From positions 1 to 14,695 of the forward strand of contig CALEGL010000069.1 of NCBI GenBank assembly GCA_937876495.1: a stretch of DNA of 14,695 nucleotides. The letters are read 5' to 3'. This document shows, in pieces, positions 1 to 7,255 of this stretch. The stretch's first letter is position 1, and every line of letters begins with the position of its first letter. This DNA comes from an uncultured Bifidobacterium sp. Its GTDB lineage: Bacteria; Actinomycetota; Actinomycetes; Actinomycetales; Bifidobacteriaceae. The notes under the pieces are model-generated. The model made no database searches, had not been told where the DNA came from, and was given only the letters and a program-made list of their open reading frames with translations. The position numbers and the translations under genes are program-made.

Positions 1-1296
1 GACGTCGGATGCGTGACGCCCCTTGATGGCGCCGTCGCCGCCGCAGTCGGCAAAGTCGTCGACACGACGTCTCCGGACGGGCCTCAGAATGACGGGGACG
101 ACGAAGGCCGCTTGCGGTTCGCGGATCTGCTGCCCTCCGATGCCGCCGCGCCCATCGGCTTCGTACGGAGGCTTCGGGGGAGCGATGATGAGGGGGATGC
201 GGCTGACGAGAAGGATTCGCAGGCCTTCATCGACGGATTGCTGGGCGACATCGCGGTCAACGACCTCTCATCCATCATCGAGCAGGCACGGGAGAGTCAG
301 GAAGGGCCATCGGCCTCTTGGCCGGGCGACGTGGCGAAGCGCACTCGGGACATCCTCGGGATGACCGCCGACGTGGTGCGTGATGCGCTGAGACGGGCCG
401 GTGACGGCGCGGAATCCGCGAAGAATCGTCCGGACGCGTCGTCCGCGACGTCCTCCGCGCAGATGCCGCTGTCGAAACGGGCCGAGGAACTCTCCGAGGC
501 GGCCGACACCGTCAAGGCCTCCGCGAACGTCCTCGCGCGGGCCAACGAGGTGCGCCGCGGGATGAACCTCGGGACCACCGCCCTGGAGCGGACGCTGGCG
601 GCCGGCAACGACGAAAGGGGTTCCCGCGAACTTGCCCTGAGCATCCTCCGCCCCATGCCGCACGCCCCATCCGCGGTGGCCGACAGGGGGACGCGCTTCC
701 ATGAGTGGGCGGCGAGCTTCCTCGGCGCCGCTCTGGACGACGAGATCGGGGACCGTCCAGCCATGCCCGACGAGCGCGCCTCCATCCTCGCCGAGATGGG
801 AACCGACGACTCCCTCGATGACAGGGAGAAGGAGTGGCGTCGGCGTCTGGCGGATTCCGTATGGGCATGGCGTCGTCCCGTCGCGGTGGAGGCCTCCATC
901 ACCGCGGTCCTCGACGGCATGCCGGTCAACGGCCGCCTGGACTCGGTCTTCGCGGGCGGCTTCGACCCGCGGCACCCCGACGCCATGCCGGACGATGCCG
1001 ACGGCCGGTACGTCATCGTCGACTGGAAGACCGGCAGAAGGCCTCGCAAGGCGGAGGAGAAACGGAACCGCCTGGTCCAGCTGGACGTGTACCGGCTGCT
1101 TCTGTCCATTCAGTTGGGAATCCCGCTCGGGAACGTGGATGCGACCCTGTGCTACGTCGACTGCGAATTCCGCGGGGATCGATACGTCCCCGCCGAACCG
1201 CGCGACGAGGAGGAGATTCTTCAGGAGATCCGGAAGGGACGCTATCTGCCGGAGAACTCCGAGTCCGAGGAGAGTCCGGATATCACGCTAGCGTGA
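1..1296 (+). CDS. UvrD/AdnB-type ATP-dependent DNA helicase, C-terminal nuclease part (5' partial)
   Basis: The frame is open from base 1 with no stop, so this is the tail of a longer gene; the GTG at 13 is internal. The last third reads as a RecB-like PD-(D/E)XK nuclease (PDDEXK_1 type). It shows GTRFHEW with a conserved His (688-708), GRLD giving the first acidic residue (931-942), VDWKTG giving the D-x-K core (1018-1035), and QLDVYR, the Q-x-x-x-Y motif (1078-1095). All expected catalytic positions are present, so the nuclease is probably active. This arrangement is typical of actinobacterial UvrD-family helicase-nucleases of the AdnA/AdnB type, which process double-strand DNA ends. The helicase motor itself is not in the window, so the choice of AdnB over AdnA is not possible here. 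The first 600 bases encode charged, partly helical sequence without a recognised motif. Confidence 0.85.
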   Translation, partial: DVGCVTPLDGAVAAAVGKVVDTTSPDGPQNDGDDEGRLRFADLLPSDAAAPIGFVRRLRGSDDEGDAADEKDSQAFIDGLLGDIAVNDLSSIIEQARESQEGPSASWPGDVAKRTRDILGMTADVVRDALRRAGDGAESAKNRPDASSATSSAQMPLSKRAEELSEAADTVKASANVLARANEVRRGMNLGTTALERTLAAGNDERGSRELALSILRPMPHAPSAVADRGTRFHEWAASFLGAALDDEIGDRPAMPDERASILAEMGTDDSLDDREKEWRRRLADSVWAWRRPVAVEASITAVLDGMPVNGRLDSVFAGGFDPRHPDAMPDDADGRYVIVDWKTGRRPRKAEEKRNRLVQLDVYRLLLSIQLGIPLGNVDATLCYVDCEFRGDRYVPAEPRDEEEILQEIRKGRYLPENSESEESPDITLA

Positions 1297-1367
1297 AGAC
1301 GGAAGCGCGAGGTCGGAGCATTCCCCGGATACGAATCCGGAAGACCATCCGTCGAAGGGATTGTGCG

Positions 1368-1586
1368 ATGGCGTTCCTGCTCATGGTGGGAGTGGTGCTG
1401 TTCATGGGGTCGTGGGCGGCGGCCTTCCTGCTGCATTCTCTGGCGTCGCTATGCCGGATCGTCTTTCTCGTCTTCGCGGGGGTTTTCGCGGCGACGATCA
1501 TTTGGCACCGGGTGAAGGCCCGTCTGCTGGCACGCAAGCGCAGTCGTCTCATCTCCTCCTGGATCTCCCAGCTGCCCAAGGAGTAG
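1368..1586 (+). CDS. small two-helix membrane protein, unknown function (72 aa)
   Basis: I do not recognise this gene. It encodes 72 residues: a hydrophobic helix at about 3-22, a second at about 28-46, then a basic tail (HRVKARLLARKRSR) that should stay in the cytoplasm by the positive-inside rule. The ATG at 1368 is preceded by AAGGGA (1355-1360) at 7-nt spacing, the best ribosome binding site in the area. An alternative GTG at 1293 overlaps the helicase stop (GTGA) and would add a very basic 25-residue N-terminus, but it has no well-placed Shine-Dalgarno sequence. It follows the helicase gene by 71 bp and is probably co-transcribed with it. Nothing links it functionally to DNA repair. Confidence 0.6.
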   Translation: MAFLLMVGVVLFMGSWAAAFLLHSLASLCRIVFLVFAGVFAATIIWHRVKARLLARKRSRLISSWISQLPKE

Positions 1587-1632
1587 CGTTCCCGTTCACG
1601 GGATTGATTCCATTGACTCCGGCGGAGCGATG

Positions 1633-1660
1633 TTCCCATCGGGACTGATTCCGATGGGAA
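1633..1660. repeat. perfect 10-bp inverted repeat, 8-nt loop
   Basis: TTCCCATCGG (1633-1642) pairs exactly with CCGATGGGAA (1651-1660) around the loop GACTGATT. It lies 46 bp after the stop of the small membrane protein and could end transcription of that gene, but no T-tract follows on either strand. A factor-independent terminator is therefore only a guess; a protein-binding palindrome is the alternative. Confidence 0.5.
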
Positions 1661-1710
1661 GAATCGGTTCGTCGGCAGACATATCCCCCCCTCGGACCCG
1701 TCGGGACGTG

Positions 1711-1742
1711 CGAACCGGAGACGGGAGGACGACTCCGGTTCG
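1711..1742. repeat. perfect 10-bp inverted repeat, 12-nt loop
   Basis: CGAACCGGAG (1711-1720) pairs exactly with CTCCGGTTCG (1733-1742). It is the second of three hairpins between the convergent genes. No T-tract flanks it. Confidence 0.45.
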
Positions 1743-1755
1743 TGGGGTTCGCCGT

Positions 1756-1798
1756 GGCAGGCCGCCCGTCTCCTCCCCTATGAGGCATGCGGCCTGCC
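1756..1798 (-). terminator. candidate tail-less terminator of the 1805-2722 glycosyltransferase gene
   Basis: GGCAGGCCGC (1756-1765) pairs exactly with GCGGCCTGCC (1789-1798) around a 23-nt loop. On the minus strand the stem begins 7 nt after the glycosyltransferase stop codon, the usual place for a transcription terminator. There is no run of T after the stem, as is common in high-GC actinobacteria, so function is inferred from position and stem strength only. Confidence 0.4.
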
Positions 1799-1804
1799 GT
1801 CGTC

Positions 1805-2722
1805 TCAGCGTGCAGCCGCGACCTTGTCGCCGGCATCCTGGCGGTCGGCGTCCTCGCCCTCCTTCTCGGCGATTTCGAACTGCTCCTTGAGCCAGATCCT
1901 TTCGGCCGGATTGATGTCCATCATGTCCAGGTACTTCTGGTAGACGGGATAGAAGAGCCGCAGCGCGGGATAGGCCGCGTACAGCGCCTGCTCGGTGCGG
2001 TGCCGGCGCCAGTGCTCGGGATGGGCCTCGAAGGTGTTCCTGAACCTCTTCATGTAGTTGTGGAACGAGGCGAACGAGGTGTCGATGCGGCGGGCGGAGA
2101 TCCCGCAGATCATCCGGCGGGAGTACACCGTCTTCATGCCATGGCCGAGCAGATGCAGCGAGACGTCCAGGTCCTCGTGCATGACGTCCTCCTTGTCGGG
2201 GCACACCTCGTCGGCTATGGCCCTCCACGCCGTGGCCCGCAGCGCCATGTTCGACCCGAAGAGCAGCACCTGGCCGCCATCCGCCCTGTAGGTGTGGCGG
2301 CGCACCGTGTCGTCGCCCCTGAGTCCCACGCGCTTGGCTGGCATGTCGTAGTAGACGACGGGGCCCGTGGCCCCCATGGCCTCGGGGTCCTCGGTGAAGA
2401 TGCCCGAGACGACCTCCACCCAGTCGGGCTTGAGCATGCAGTCGGCGTCGACGCGTCCCAGCACGTCCCCGGTGGCGTGGTCGAGCCCGTAGTTGCGGGT
2501 GGGGATGAGACCCTGTTCGGCGTCCTGATGGAGAAGGCGCACGGGGGAATCCGGATGGTCGCGGATGAAGTCCTCGACGATGCGGGGCGTGGCGTCGGTG
2601 GAGCGGTTGTCCACGACGAGAACCTCGTGCGGGGCCACCGTCTGGCGCGTGGCGTTGGTCAGGCAGGCCTCTATGCGCTCCTGCTCGTTCCATGCCGGGA
2701 TGACGATTGAGACGTTCATCAT
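1805..2722 (-). CDS. family 2 glycosyltransferase (GT-A fold), soluble
   Basis: A 305-residue GT2 enzyme that should transfer a sugar from a nucleotide-sugar donor. The N-terminus has the standard beta strand VSIVIPAWNE (4-13) and VVDNRSTDAT (36-45). The metal/nucleotide-binding DxD is DAD at 92-94 within GRVDADCML. FGSNMALR (155-162) and MHEDLDVS (181-188), with the probable catalytic acidic pair, complete the fold. No membrane segment is seen, so it acts at the cytoplasmic face or in the cytosol. The acceptor and sugar cannot be told from sequence; cell-surface polysaccharide or glycolipid is the usual setting. Two ATG codons are adjacent (2722 and 2719); neither has a Shine-Dalgarno sequence, and a TATCCT -10 box lies 6 nt upstream. 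It is transcribed divergently from the permease gene. Confidence 0.85.
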   Translation of the reverse strand: MMNVSIVIPAWNEQERIEACLTNATRQTVAPHEVLVVDNRSTDATPRIVEDFIRDHPDSPVRLLHQDAEQGLIPTRNYGLDHATGDVLGRVDADCMLKPDWVEVVSGIFTEDPEAMGATGPVVYYDMPAKRVGLRGDDTVRRHTYRADGGQVLLFGSNMALRATAWRAIADEVCPDKEDVMHEDLDVSLHLLGHGMKTVYSRRMICGISARRIDTSFASFHNYMKRFRNTFEAHPEHWRRHRTEQALYAAYPALRLFYPVYQKYLDMMDINPAERIWLKEQFEIAEKEGEDADRQDAGDKVAAAR

Positions 2723-2728
2723 GCTTCA

Positions 2729-2758
2729 AGGATAAAAGCAGACGTCTACACCCGTCGA
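2729..2758 (-). promoter_or_regulatory. candidate leaderless promoter of the 1805-2722 glycosyltransferase
   Basis: Read on the minus strand, TATCCT (2734-2729) fits a -10 hexamer, with TCGACG (2758-2753) as a -35 at 18-bp spacing (four of six matches to TTGACA). Transcription would start about at the A of the first ATG (2722), giving a leaderless mRNA. This agrees with the lack of a ribosome binding site. Confidence 0.35.
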
Positions 2759-2820
2759 CCCGTCGCCCGTCCGGTGTCCTCGCCCGTTCGGCATTCCCGA
2801 AGGCGTCGATGGTGCGACGC

Positions 2821-2834
2821 TAGTATGGGAAGCC
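2821..2834 (+). promoter_or_regulatory. candidate -10 box of the permease gene, leaderless-type
   Basis: TAGTAT (2821-2826) fits a -10 hexamer. Its expected start of transcription, 6-9 nt downstream, is the start codon at 2835 or within a few bases before it. The only purine-rich sequence before the ATG (GGGAAG) is 2 nt away, too close for a normal ribosome binding site. No good -35 is seen, so the call is tentative. Confidence 0.35.
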
Positions 2835-4331
2835 ATGAACGACCGCGACGAGTCGAAGATCGACCTGGCGTCGGTGTTCCCCGCCAAGGGGGATCCGCGC
2901 AGGCCGCCCGAGTGGTGGGGTCGCGCCCTGCTGTACACGGGCATCGCGGTTTTCGTCGCGTATTTCCTCTGGCGCTCCTGGGGCAAGGTCTCGTTCATCG
3001 TCCTCGACATCATCGTCGCGGTGTTCATCGCCCTGGCCATCGAGCCTCTGGTGCTGATGATGGTGCGTCACGGCTGGCGGCGGGGAGCGGCCTCCGCGGT
3101 CTGCCTGTCCGGGCTCACGGTGCTGGTGGTGGCGCTGCTTGCGCTGTTCGGCAACATGTTCGTGCAGCAGATGATCTCCATGGTCAAGGGACTGCCGGAG
3201 GTGTACGACGAGATCTCCGCCTTCATCTCCGAGCACACGGGCTTCGACCTGCCCGAGAAGACCAGCCTTGGAAGCGAGATCATCAACAATCTCCAAACCT
3301 CCTGGGTCACCGACTTCGCAGGCCAGGCGCTGAGCACGACCATGGGGGTGTTCAGCGCCCTGCTGGATCTGCTCACCGTGCTTATGGTGGCCTATTACGT
3401 GTCGGCGGCGGGCCCGCGCATGCGGCGCAGCCTGTGCCAGTGGCTTGGGCCGGTCACGCAGAGGCGCTTCCTGCTGGCATGGACCGTCGTCCAGGATCAG
3501 ATTTCGGGGTTCCTTTTTTCCCGGACCATTCTCGCGGCCATCAACGCGGCCTGCATGGCGATCTTCCTTGAGATCATCCACGTTCCATCGTGGCTGCCGC
3601 TCGCCCTGTTCTGCGGCATCACATCCCAGTTCATCCCCACGGTGGGGACGTACATCGGCGGCGCGCTGCCAGTGGTCTTCGCCTGGGGGTCGAACGGGCT
3701 GCCCTATGCCATCGGCGTTCTCGTCTACATTGTCGTCTATCAGCAGATCGAGAACCTCATCCTCTCGCCGAAGATCTCCCAGCGCACGATGGACCTCAAT
3801 CCCGCGATCGCCTTCCTCGCGGTTCTGGTGCTTGGCGCCGTGTTCGGCGCCCTGGGCGCCTTCCTCGCCCTGCCCGTCACCGCGAGCATCCAGGCGATCG
3901 CCAAGGTGTACCTCAAGAGGTACGACCTCGTGGATTCACCTCTGATGGCCGACCCCGTCCCTCTGCGCAAGTCGAAGGTCGTCGAAGGCGCGGAGGCCTT
4001 CAACAGGCACGTCATCAAACCGGTCAGCGACCACATGCCGCGGGCCGCCCGCGGATCGAGTTCGCGCGCCCCCGTCGATGCGGAGCTTCTGCGCCTCCAG
4101 GGGGAGATCAGTTCGTTTGCGTCCGGGCGTTCCGTTCGGCACGAGGTCGAGGATTCGGCCACCGTGGCCATCCCGCAGAAGGCGCCGGGCGGCCGTCGAC
4201 ATGGAGCCGCCAATCTGGCGGGAACCGGCGACGAGTCGCATTCCTCGTCGGATTCATCGCAGTCGGAGTCAGGGCAGTGCTCGCAGTCGACGGACCCGGA
4301 ATCATCGAATCCACGGGCGGAGTGGCGCTAG
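2835..4331 (+). CDS. AI-2E/PerM-family membrane permease
   Basis: A 498-residue multi-pass membrane protein of the AI-2E transporter family (PF01594). Helices lie at about 31-48, 53-76, 88-108, 171-191, 231-250, 252-283, 289-308 and 324-358. Family landmarks are QFIPTVGTYIGG (265-276) and YQQIENLILSPKI (302-314), with the amphipathic stretch at 110-165 between the helix pairs. Members have been linked to autoinducer-2 export, Na+/H+ antiport and other substrates, so the substrate here is unknown. After residue 365 there is a hydrophilic tail of about 130 residues, ending in a serine/acidic stretch (about 450-495), longer than in typical members. The stop TAG is directly followed by the ATG of the next gene, which means one operon and probably coupled translation. 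Confidence 0.85.
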   Translation: MNDRDESKIDLASVFPAKGDPRRPPEWWGRALLYTGIAVFVAYFLWRSWGKVSFIVLDIIVAVFIALAIEPLVLMMVRHGWRRGAASAVCLSGLTVLVVALLALFGNMFVQQMISMVKGLPEVYDEISAFISEHTGFDLPEKTSLGSEIINNLQTSWVTDFAGQALSTTMGVFSALLDLLTVLMVAYYVSAAGPRMRRSLCQWLGPVTQRRFLLAWTVVQDQISGFLFSRTILAAINAACMAIFLEIIHVPSWLPLALFCGITSQFIPTVGTYIGGALPVVFAWGSNGLPYAIGVLVYIVVYQQIENLILSPKISQRTMDLNPAIAFLAVLVLGAVFGALGAFLALPVTASIQAIAKVYLKRYDLVDSPLMADPVPLRKSKVVEGAEAFNRHVIKPVSDHMPRAARGSSSRAPVDAELLRLQGEISSFASGRSVRHEVEDSATVAIPQKAPGGRRHGAANLAGTGDESHSSSDSSQSESGQCSQSTDPESSNPRAEWR

Positions 4332-5558
4332 ATGGTTCTTCTCTCCATTCTCGACATGCTGCTCATCGTCCTCGGGGGCGCCGGCCTGGTGTACCAGGCG
4401 GTATGCGTCGTCGCAGGGCTGTTTGCCAAGCAGAGGAGCTTCCCCGACGCTCCCATGGACAAGCGGTACGCCGTCCTCATCTCGGCTCGGAACGAGGAAG
4501 GCGTCATCGGCAATCTCATCGATTCGCTCCACGCGCAGACCTACCCCTCCGACCTTGTCGACATCTGGGTGGTGGCGGACAACTGCACCGACCGCACCGC
4601 CGCGGTGGCCCGGTCGAAGGGATGCCATGTCGTCGAGCGCGAGGACCAGGTGCATGTGGGGAAGGGGTACGCCCTGTCGTATCTTCTCGGGCATATGATC
4701 GACGCCGGTCTTGAGGACCGCTACGACGCCTACTTCGTCTTCGACGCCGACAACCGCCTCGACCCCCGGTACATCGAGGAGATGAACAAGGGCTTCCACG
4801 CCGGGTTCCGGATCCTCACGAGCTACCGCAACTCGGTGAACCTCGCCGACAACTGGGTCTCCTCGGGGTCGGCCCTGTGGTTCATCCGGGAGTCCCGGTT
4901 CCTGGACAACTCGAGGATGCTCTTCGGGTCGAGCTGCCATGTGGGCGGCACGGGCTTCATGTTCTCCCGTGGAATCATGAAGCGCAACAGGGGATGGAAG
5001 TTCCATCTGCTCACGGAGGACATCGAGTTCACCATCGATTCGGTGCTTCATGGGGACCGCGTGGGATACTGCGGGTCGGCCGTCCTCTATGACGAGCAGC
5101 CGGTGACGTTCCGGCAGAGCTGGCGGCAGCGCCTGAGGTGGAGCAAGGGGTTCCTTCAGGTGTTCCGCTTCTACGGCGCGGCGCTCATCCGCCATGGAAT
5201 CCGCGAACGGGACTTCTCCTCCGTCGACTTCACTCTGCTGCTCTGCCCCTTTGCGCTGATCACCGTCATCCGCACGGGTCTGGGGATCGTCTTCGCGCTC
5301 TTCGGCTTCGTCAGCTGGTCGAGTCAGCTGTCGTACCTGTCCGGATGGTTGTCCGGGACGATCATGGGAATGCTCGCCATGATGGCGCTCGCCGCCCTGA
5401 CGAGCATCGTCGAACGTGATCGGATCGGCGCCACCAACAAGGAGCTTTTCGCCTATGTGCTCAGCTTCCCGCTGTATGTGCTCAGCTACGTTCCCATCTC
5501 CTTCCAGGCGATCTTCGCCAGGGCGGAGTGGAAGCCCATCGTGCATCGGGGGAGCTGA
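4332..5558 (+). CDS. membrane-bound synthase-type family 2 glycosyltransferase
   Basis: A 408-residue GT2 enzyme with the BcsA/hyaluronan-synthase-like arrangement. There is one N-terminal helix (about 2-30), a cytoplasmic catalytic domain, and three or so C-terminal helices (about 299-328, 335-358, 373-395). Motifs in order are ISARNEE (50-56), VADNCTDRT (81-89), the DxD in FDADNRLDP (137-145), TED, the probable catalytic base (228-230), and QRLRW, the Q-x-x-R-W motif (266-270). That last motif marks polymerising or lipid-linked beta-glycosyltransferases. Product and acceptor are unknown; an envelope glycan or glycolipid is likely. The start follows the permease stop with no gap, and GGAG (4319-4322) sits 9 nt upstream. 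It ends in a double stop, TGATGA. Confidence 0.85.
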   Translation: MVLLSILDMLLIVLGGAGLVYQAVCVVAGLFAKQRSFPDAPMDKRYAVLISARNEEGVIGNLIDSLHAQTYPSDLVDIWVVADNCTDRTAAVARSKGCHVVEREDQVHVGKGYALSYLLGHMIDAGLEDRYDAYFVFDADNRLDPRYIEEMNKGFHAGFRILTSYRNSVNLADNWVSSGSALWFIRESRFLDNSRMLFGSSCHVGGTGFMFSRGIMKRNRGWKFHLLTEDIEFTIDSVLHGDRVGYCGSAVLYDEQPVTFRQSWRQRLRWSKGFLQVFRFYGAALIRHGIRERDFSSVDFTLLLCPFALITVIRTGLGIVFALFGFVSWSSQLSYLSGWLSGTIMGMLAMMALAALTSIVERDRIGATNKELFAYVLSFPLYVLSYVPISFQAIFARAEWKPIVHRGS

Positions 5559-5576
5559 TGACCTCGGACGATAGGC

Positions 5577-5744
5577 ATGGCGTCGATTTGCCTGATTCCG
5601 CAGGAAGCGACCACGACGGCCAACGTGGCAGAGGCTGTCACGGGGCTTACCGACATGGCGCTGCTACGGCCGCGTCGCGTGGCACGCAACGGCCTGGTCC
5701 TGCCGATGGCGTCGGGAGAATGGAGACTGCGACGGCGGTCGTGA
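5577..5744 (+). CDS. candidate small ORF (55 aa), unrecognised
   Basis: An ATG-started frame of 55 codons lies between the glycosyltransferase and dacB. It begins MASICLIPQEATTTANVAEA and ends in WRLRRRS. Its TGA overlaps the ATG at 5744 as TGATG, the best dacB start. Third-position GC is visibly higher in this frame than in the frame that would extend DacB upstream, which favours this reading. The product is moderately hydrophobic in the first half and arginine-rich at the end, with no known domain. It lacks a convincing ribosome binding site, so translation would depend on coupling to the glycosyltransferase stop 18 bp before it. It may be a real leader-like peptide or chance. Confidence 0.35.
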   Translation: MASICLIPQEATTTANVAEAVTGLTDMALLRPRRVARNGLVLPMASGEWRLRRRS

Positions 5745-7171
5745 TGCATCCCTCGATCCGTCTGAGGCGCGCCATCGTCGTTCTCTTATCGGTGCTGGCC
5801 ACGGCGGCGCTGTGCGTCGGCTATCTCGTCGGGGACTCCCTGGACATGCTGCCGGGGCCTCTGACGCTGGCGAAGCTGGACAGATCCCTTCCATCGGCCG
5901 TCCGTCCGGTACGCGTCGTATCGGACCTTGCCGGGAATCTTGACGAGTCCCGTGCCGTGGACGCCACGGCGGCGGCACGGCTCGTCTCCTCTCTCGGCTC
6001 GAAGGCGGGGGTCGGCAAGGAGTATTCGGTGGCGGTCGCCGATGCCGACGGCACGATCGTCGCCGAGCAGTCGGCAGACACGGCGCGCGAACCCGCGTCC
6101 ACGCTCAAGACGCTGACGGCGCTCGCCGCCGCCGGCGTCCTCGACATGGGATCCACGCTGGACACCCAGACCTATCTGAGCCAGTCCAAGGGGTCGGCGG
6201 CGACGGTGATTCTCAAAGGCGAAGGGGACATGCTGCTGTCCTCCGGCGACAGCGACACCTCACACGTCAACGGTCGGGCCGGGCTGCGCACATTGGCGAG
6301 GAAGACCGCCGAGGCGCTGAAGCAGCGTGGTCTGACCCGCGTGAGACTCGTCTACGACGATTCGCTTTTCGGTTCCGTGCGCTCTCCCGCCCACATCGCC
6401 GAGAACAACGGCGACGGCCTCTACTTCACCCCCGTCTCCTCGATGGCGGTGGATGGCGGCAGACAATGGCCGTCGGGAACGGCACCGTCCGACCCGGACG
6501 ACTTCGATTCGAATCCTCCTCTGTCGACGACCACCGCCTCGGATACGGCATCGGCCTTCGCCTCCAGGCTCCGTGAGCAGGGCATCACCGTGATCGGGTC
6601 CGCGAGCTCCGGAACAGTCCCCGACGGGCTGTCGCCCATCGCGTCGGTGAGTTCCGCCACTCTCGGCGAGGTCATGGCCTTCATGCTGCGTCATTCCGAC
6701 AACACTCTCGCCGAGGAGTTCGGCCGGCTTACGGCACTGAAGCTCGGCACCGGCAACTCCCCCGAAGGCGCGACGGCGGCCGTGAGGAAGGAGCTGACGG
6801 CCCTGGGCGTGACGACGACGGGACTGTCCATGGCCGACTGCTCCGGGCTGTCACCGGGATCCCGCGTGAGCGTGCGCACCCTCGTGTCCGTGCAGGCGAC
6901 GGTTCTGCGCACGCCGTCTCTGTCGGCCGTGGGGGACGGCCTGTCCGTCGCCGGTCTTGTGGGAACGGCGAAGACGCGGTTCGACTCCTCTGTGGCCGGG
7001 CTCATCCATGCGAAGACGGGAAGCCTGTCCGAGGTCACCTCGATGACGGGGACGGTGCTGCGGACCGGCGGCGGAATCCTCGTCTTCGCCGTCATCGTCA
7101 ACGACCCGGAGAACTATTACGAGGCCTATCACGCCGTCAGCGACTTCGTCGCGTCATTGGTGAAGCTCTGA
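5744..7171 (+). CDS. dacB: D-alanyl-D-alanine carboxypeptidase/endopeptidase (PBP4 type, peptidase S13)
   Basis: This serine peptidase trims or cleaves D-Ala cross-links of peptidoglycan outside the membrane. From the ATG at 5744 it has 475 residues with an N-terminal signal-anchor (basic IRLRR, then a hydrophobic helix at about 8-28). All three penicillin-binding active-site motifs are present: S-T-L-K (Ser119, Lys122), S-D-N (318-320) and K-T-G (424-426). The S13-type motif CSGLSPGSRVS also precedes KTG. The start is uncertain: ATG 5720 (8 residues longer) or ATG 5558, which overlaps the preceding stop, would add up to 62 residues of low-complexity sequence before the signal. I chose 5744 because it puts the basic n-region and hydrophobic core at the usual distance. 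It probably belongs to the permease-glycosyltransferase operon. Confidence 0.88.
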   Translation: MHPSIRLRRAIVVLLSVLATAALCVGYLVGDSLDMLPGPLTLAKLDRSLPSAVRPVRVVSDLAGNLDESRAVDATAAARLVSSLGSKAGVGKEYSVAVADADGTIVAEQSADTAREPASTLKTLTALAAAGVLDMGSTLDTQTYLSQSKGSAATVILKGEGDMLLSSGDSDTSHVNGRAGLRTLARKTAEALKQRGLTRVRLVYDDSLFGSVRSPAHIAENNGDGLYFTPVSSMAVDGGRQWPSGTAPSDPDDFDSNPPLSTTTASDTASAFASRLREQGITVIGSASSGTVPDGLSPIASVSSATLGEVMAFMLRHSDNTLAEEFGRLTALKLGTGNSPEGATAAVRKELTALGVTTTGLSMADCSGLSPGSRVSVRTLVSVQATVLRTPSLSAVGDGLSVAGLVGTAKTRFDSSVAGLIHAKTGSLSEVTSMTGTVLRTGGGILVFAVIVNDPENYYEAYHAVSDFVASLVKL

Positions 7172-7255
7172 GGTCATGGCCATGGGACGGGACATCATCA
7201 GAGGAGGCGGCGCCGATGTGATTCGGGCGGTCGGGGGAGCGGAAAGGCGGGCGTC

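Noticed and set aside
13..1296. Complete gene starting at GTG 13
   Set aside because: The frame continues to the window edge without a stop and the nuclease domain belongs to larger helicases, so it is treated as partial.
1596..2729. 377-codon minus-strand frame and 307-codon plus-strand frame over the GT2 gene
   Set aside because: Both overlap the GT2 frame, which carries clear DxD and other GT-A motifs; neither shadow shows a domain.
4302..5546. 414-codon minus-strand frame opposite the synthase-type glycosyltransferase
   Set aside because: Shadow of a well-supported gene; composition rich in His, Asp, Glu and Arg typical of antisense reading in high-GC DNA.
5558..5743. N-terminal extension of DacB from ATG 5558
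   Set aside because: Low-complexity residues, poorer third-position GC, and it would bury the signal-anchor more than 60 residues inside the protein. Kept as an alternative only.
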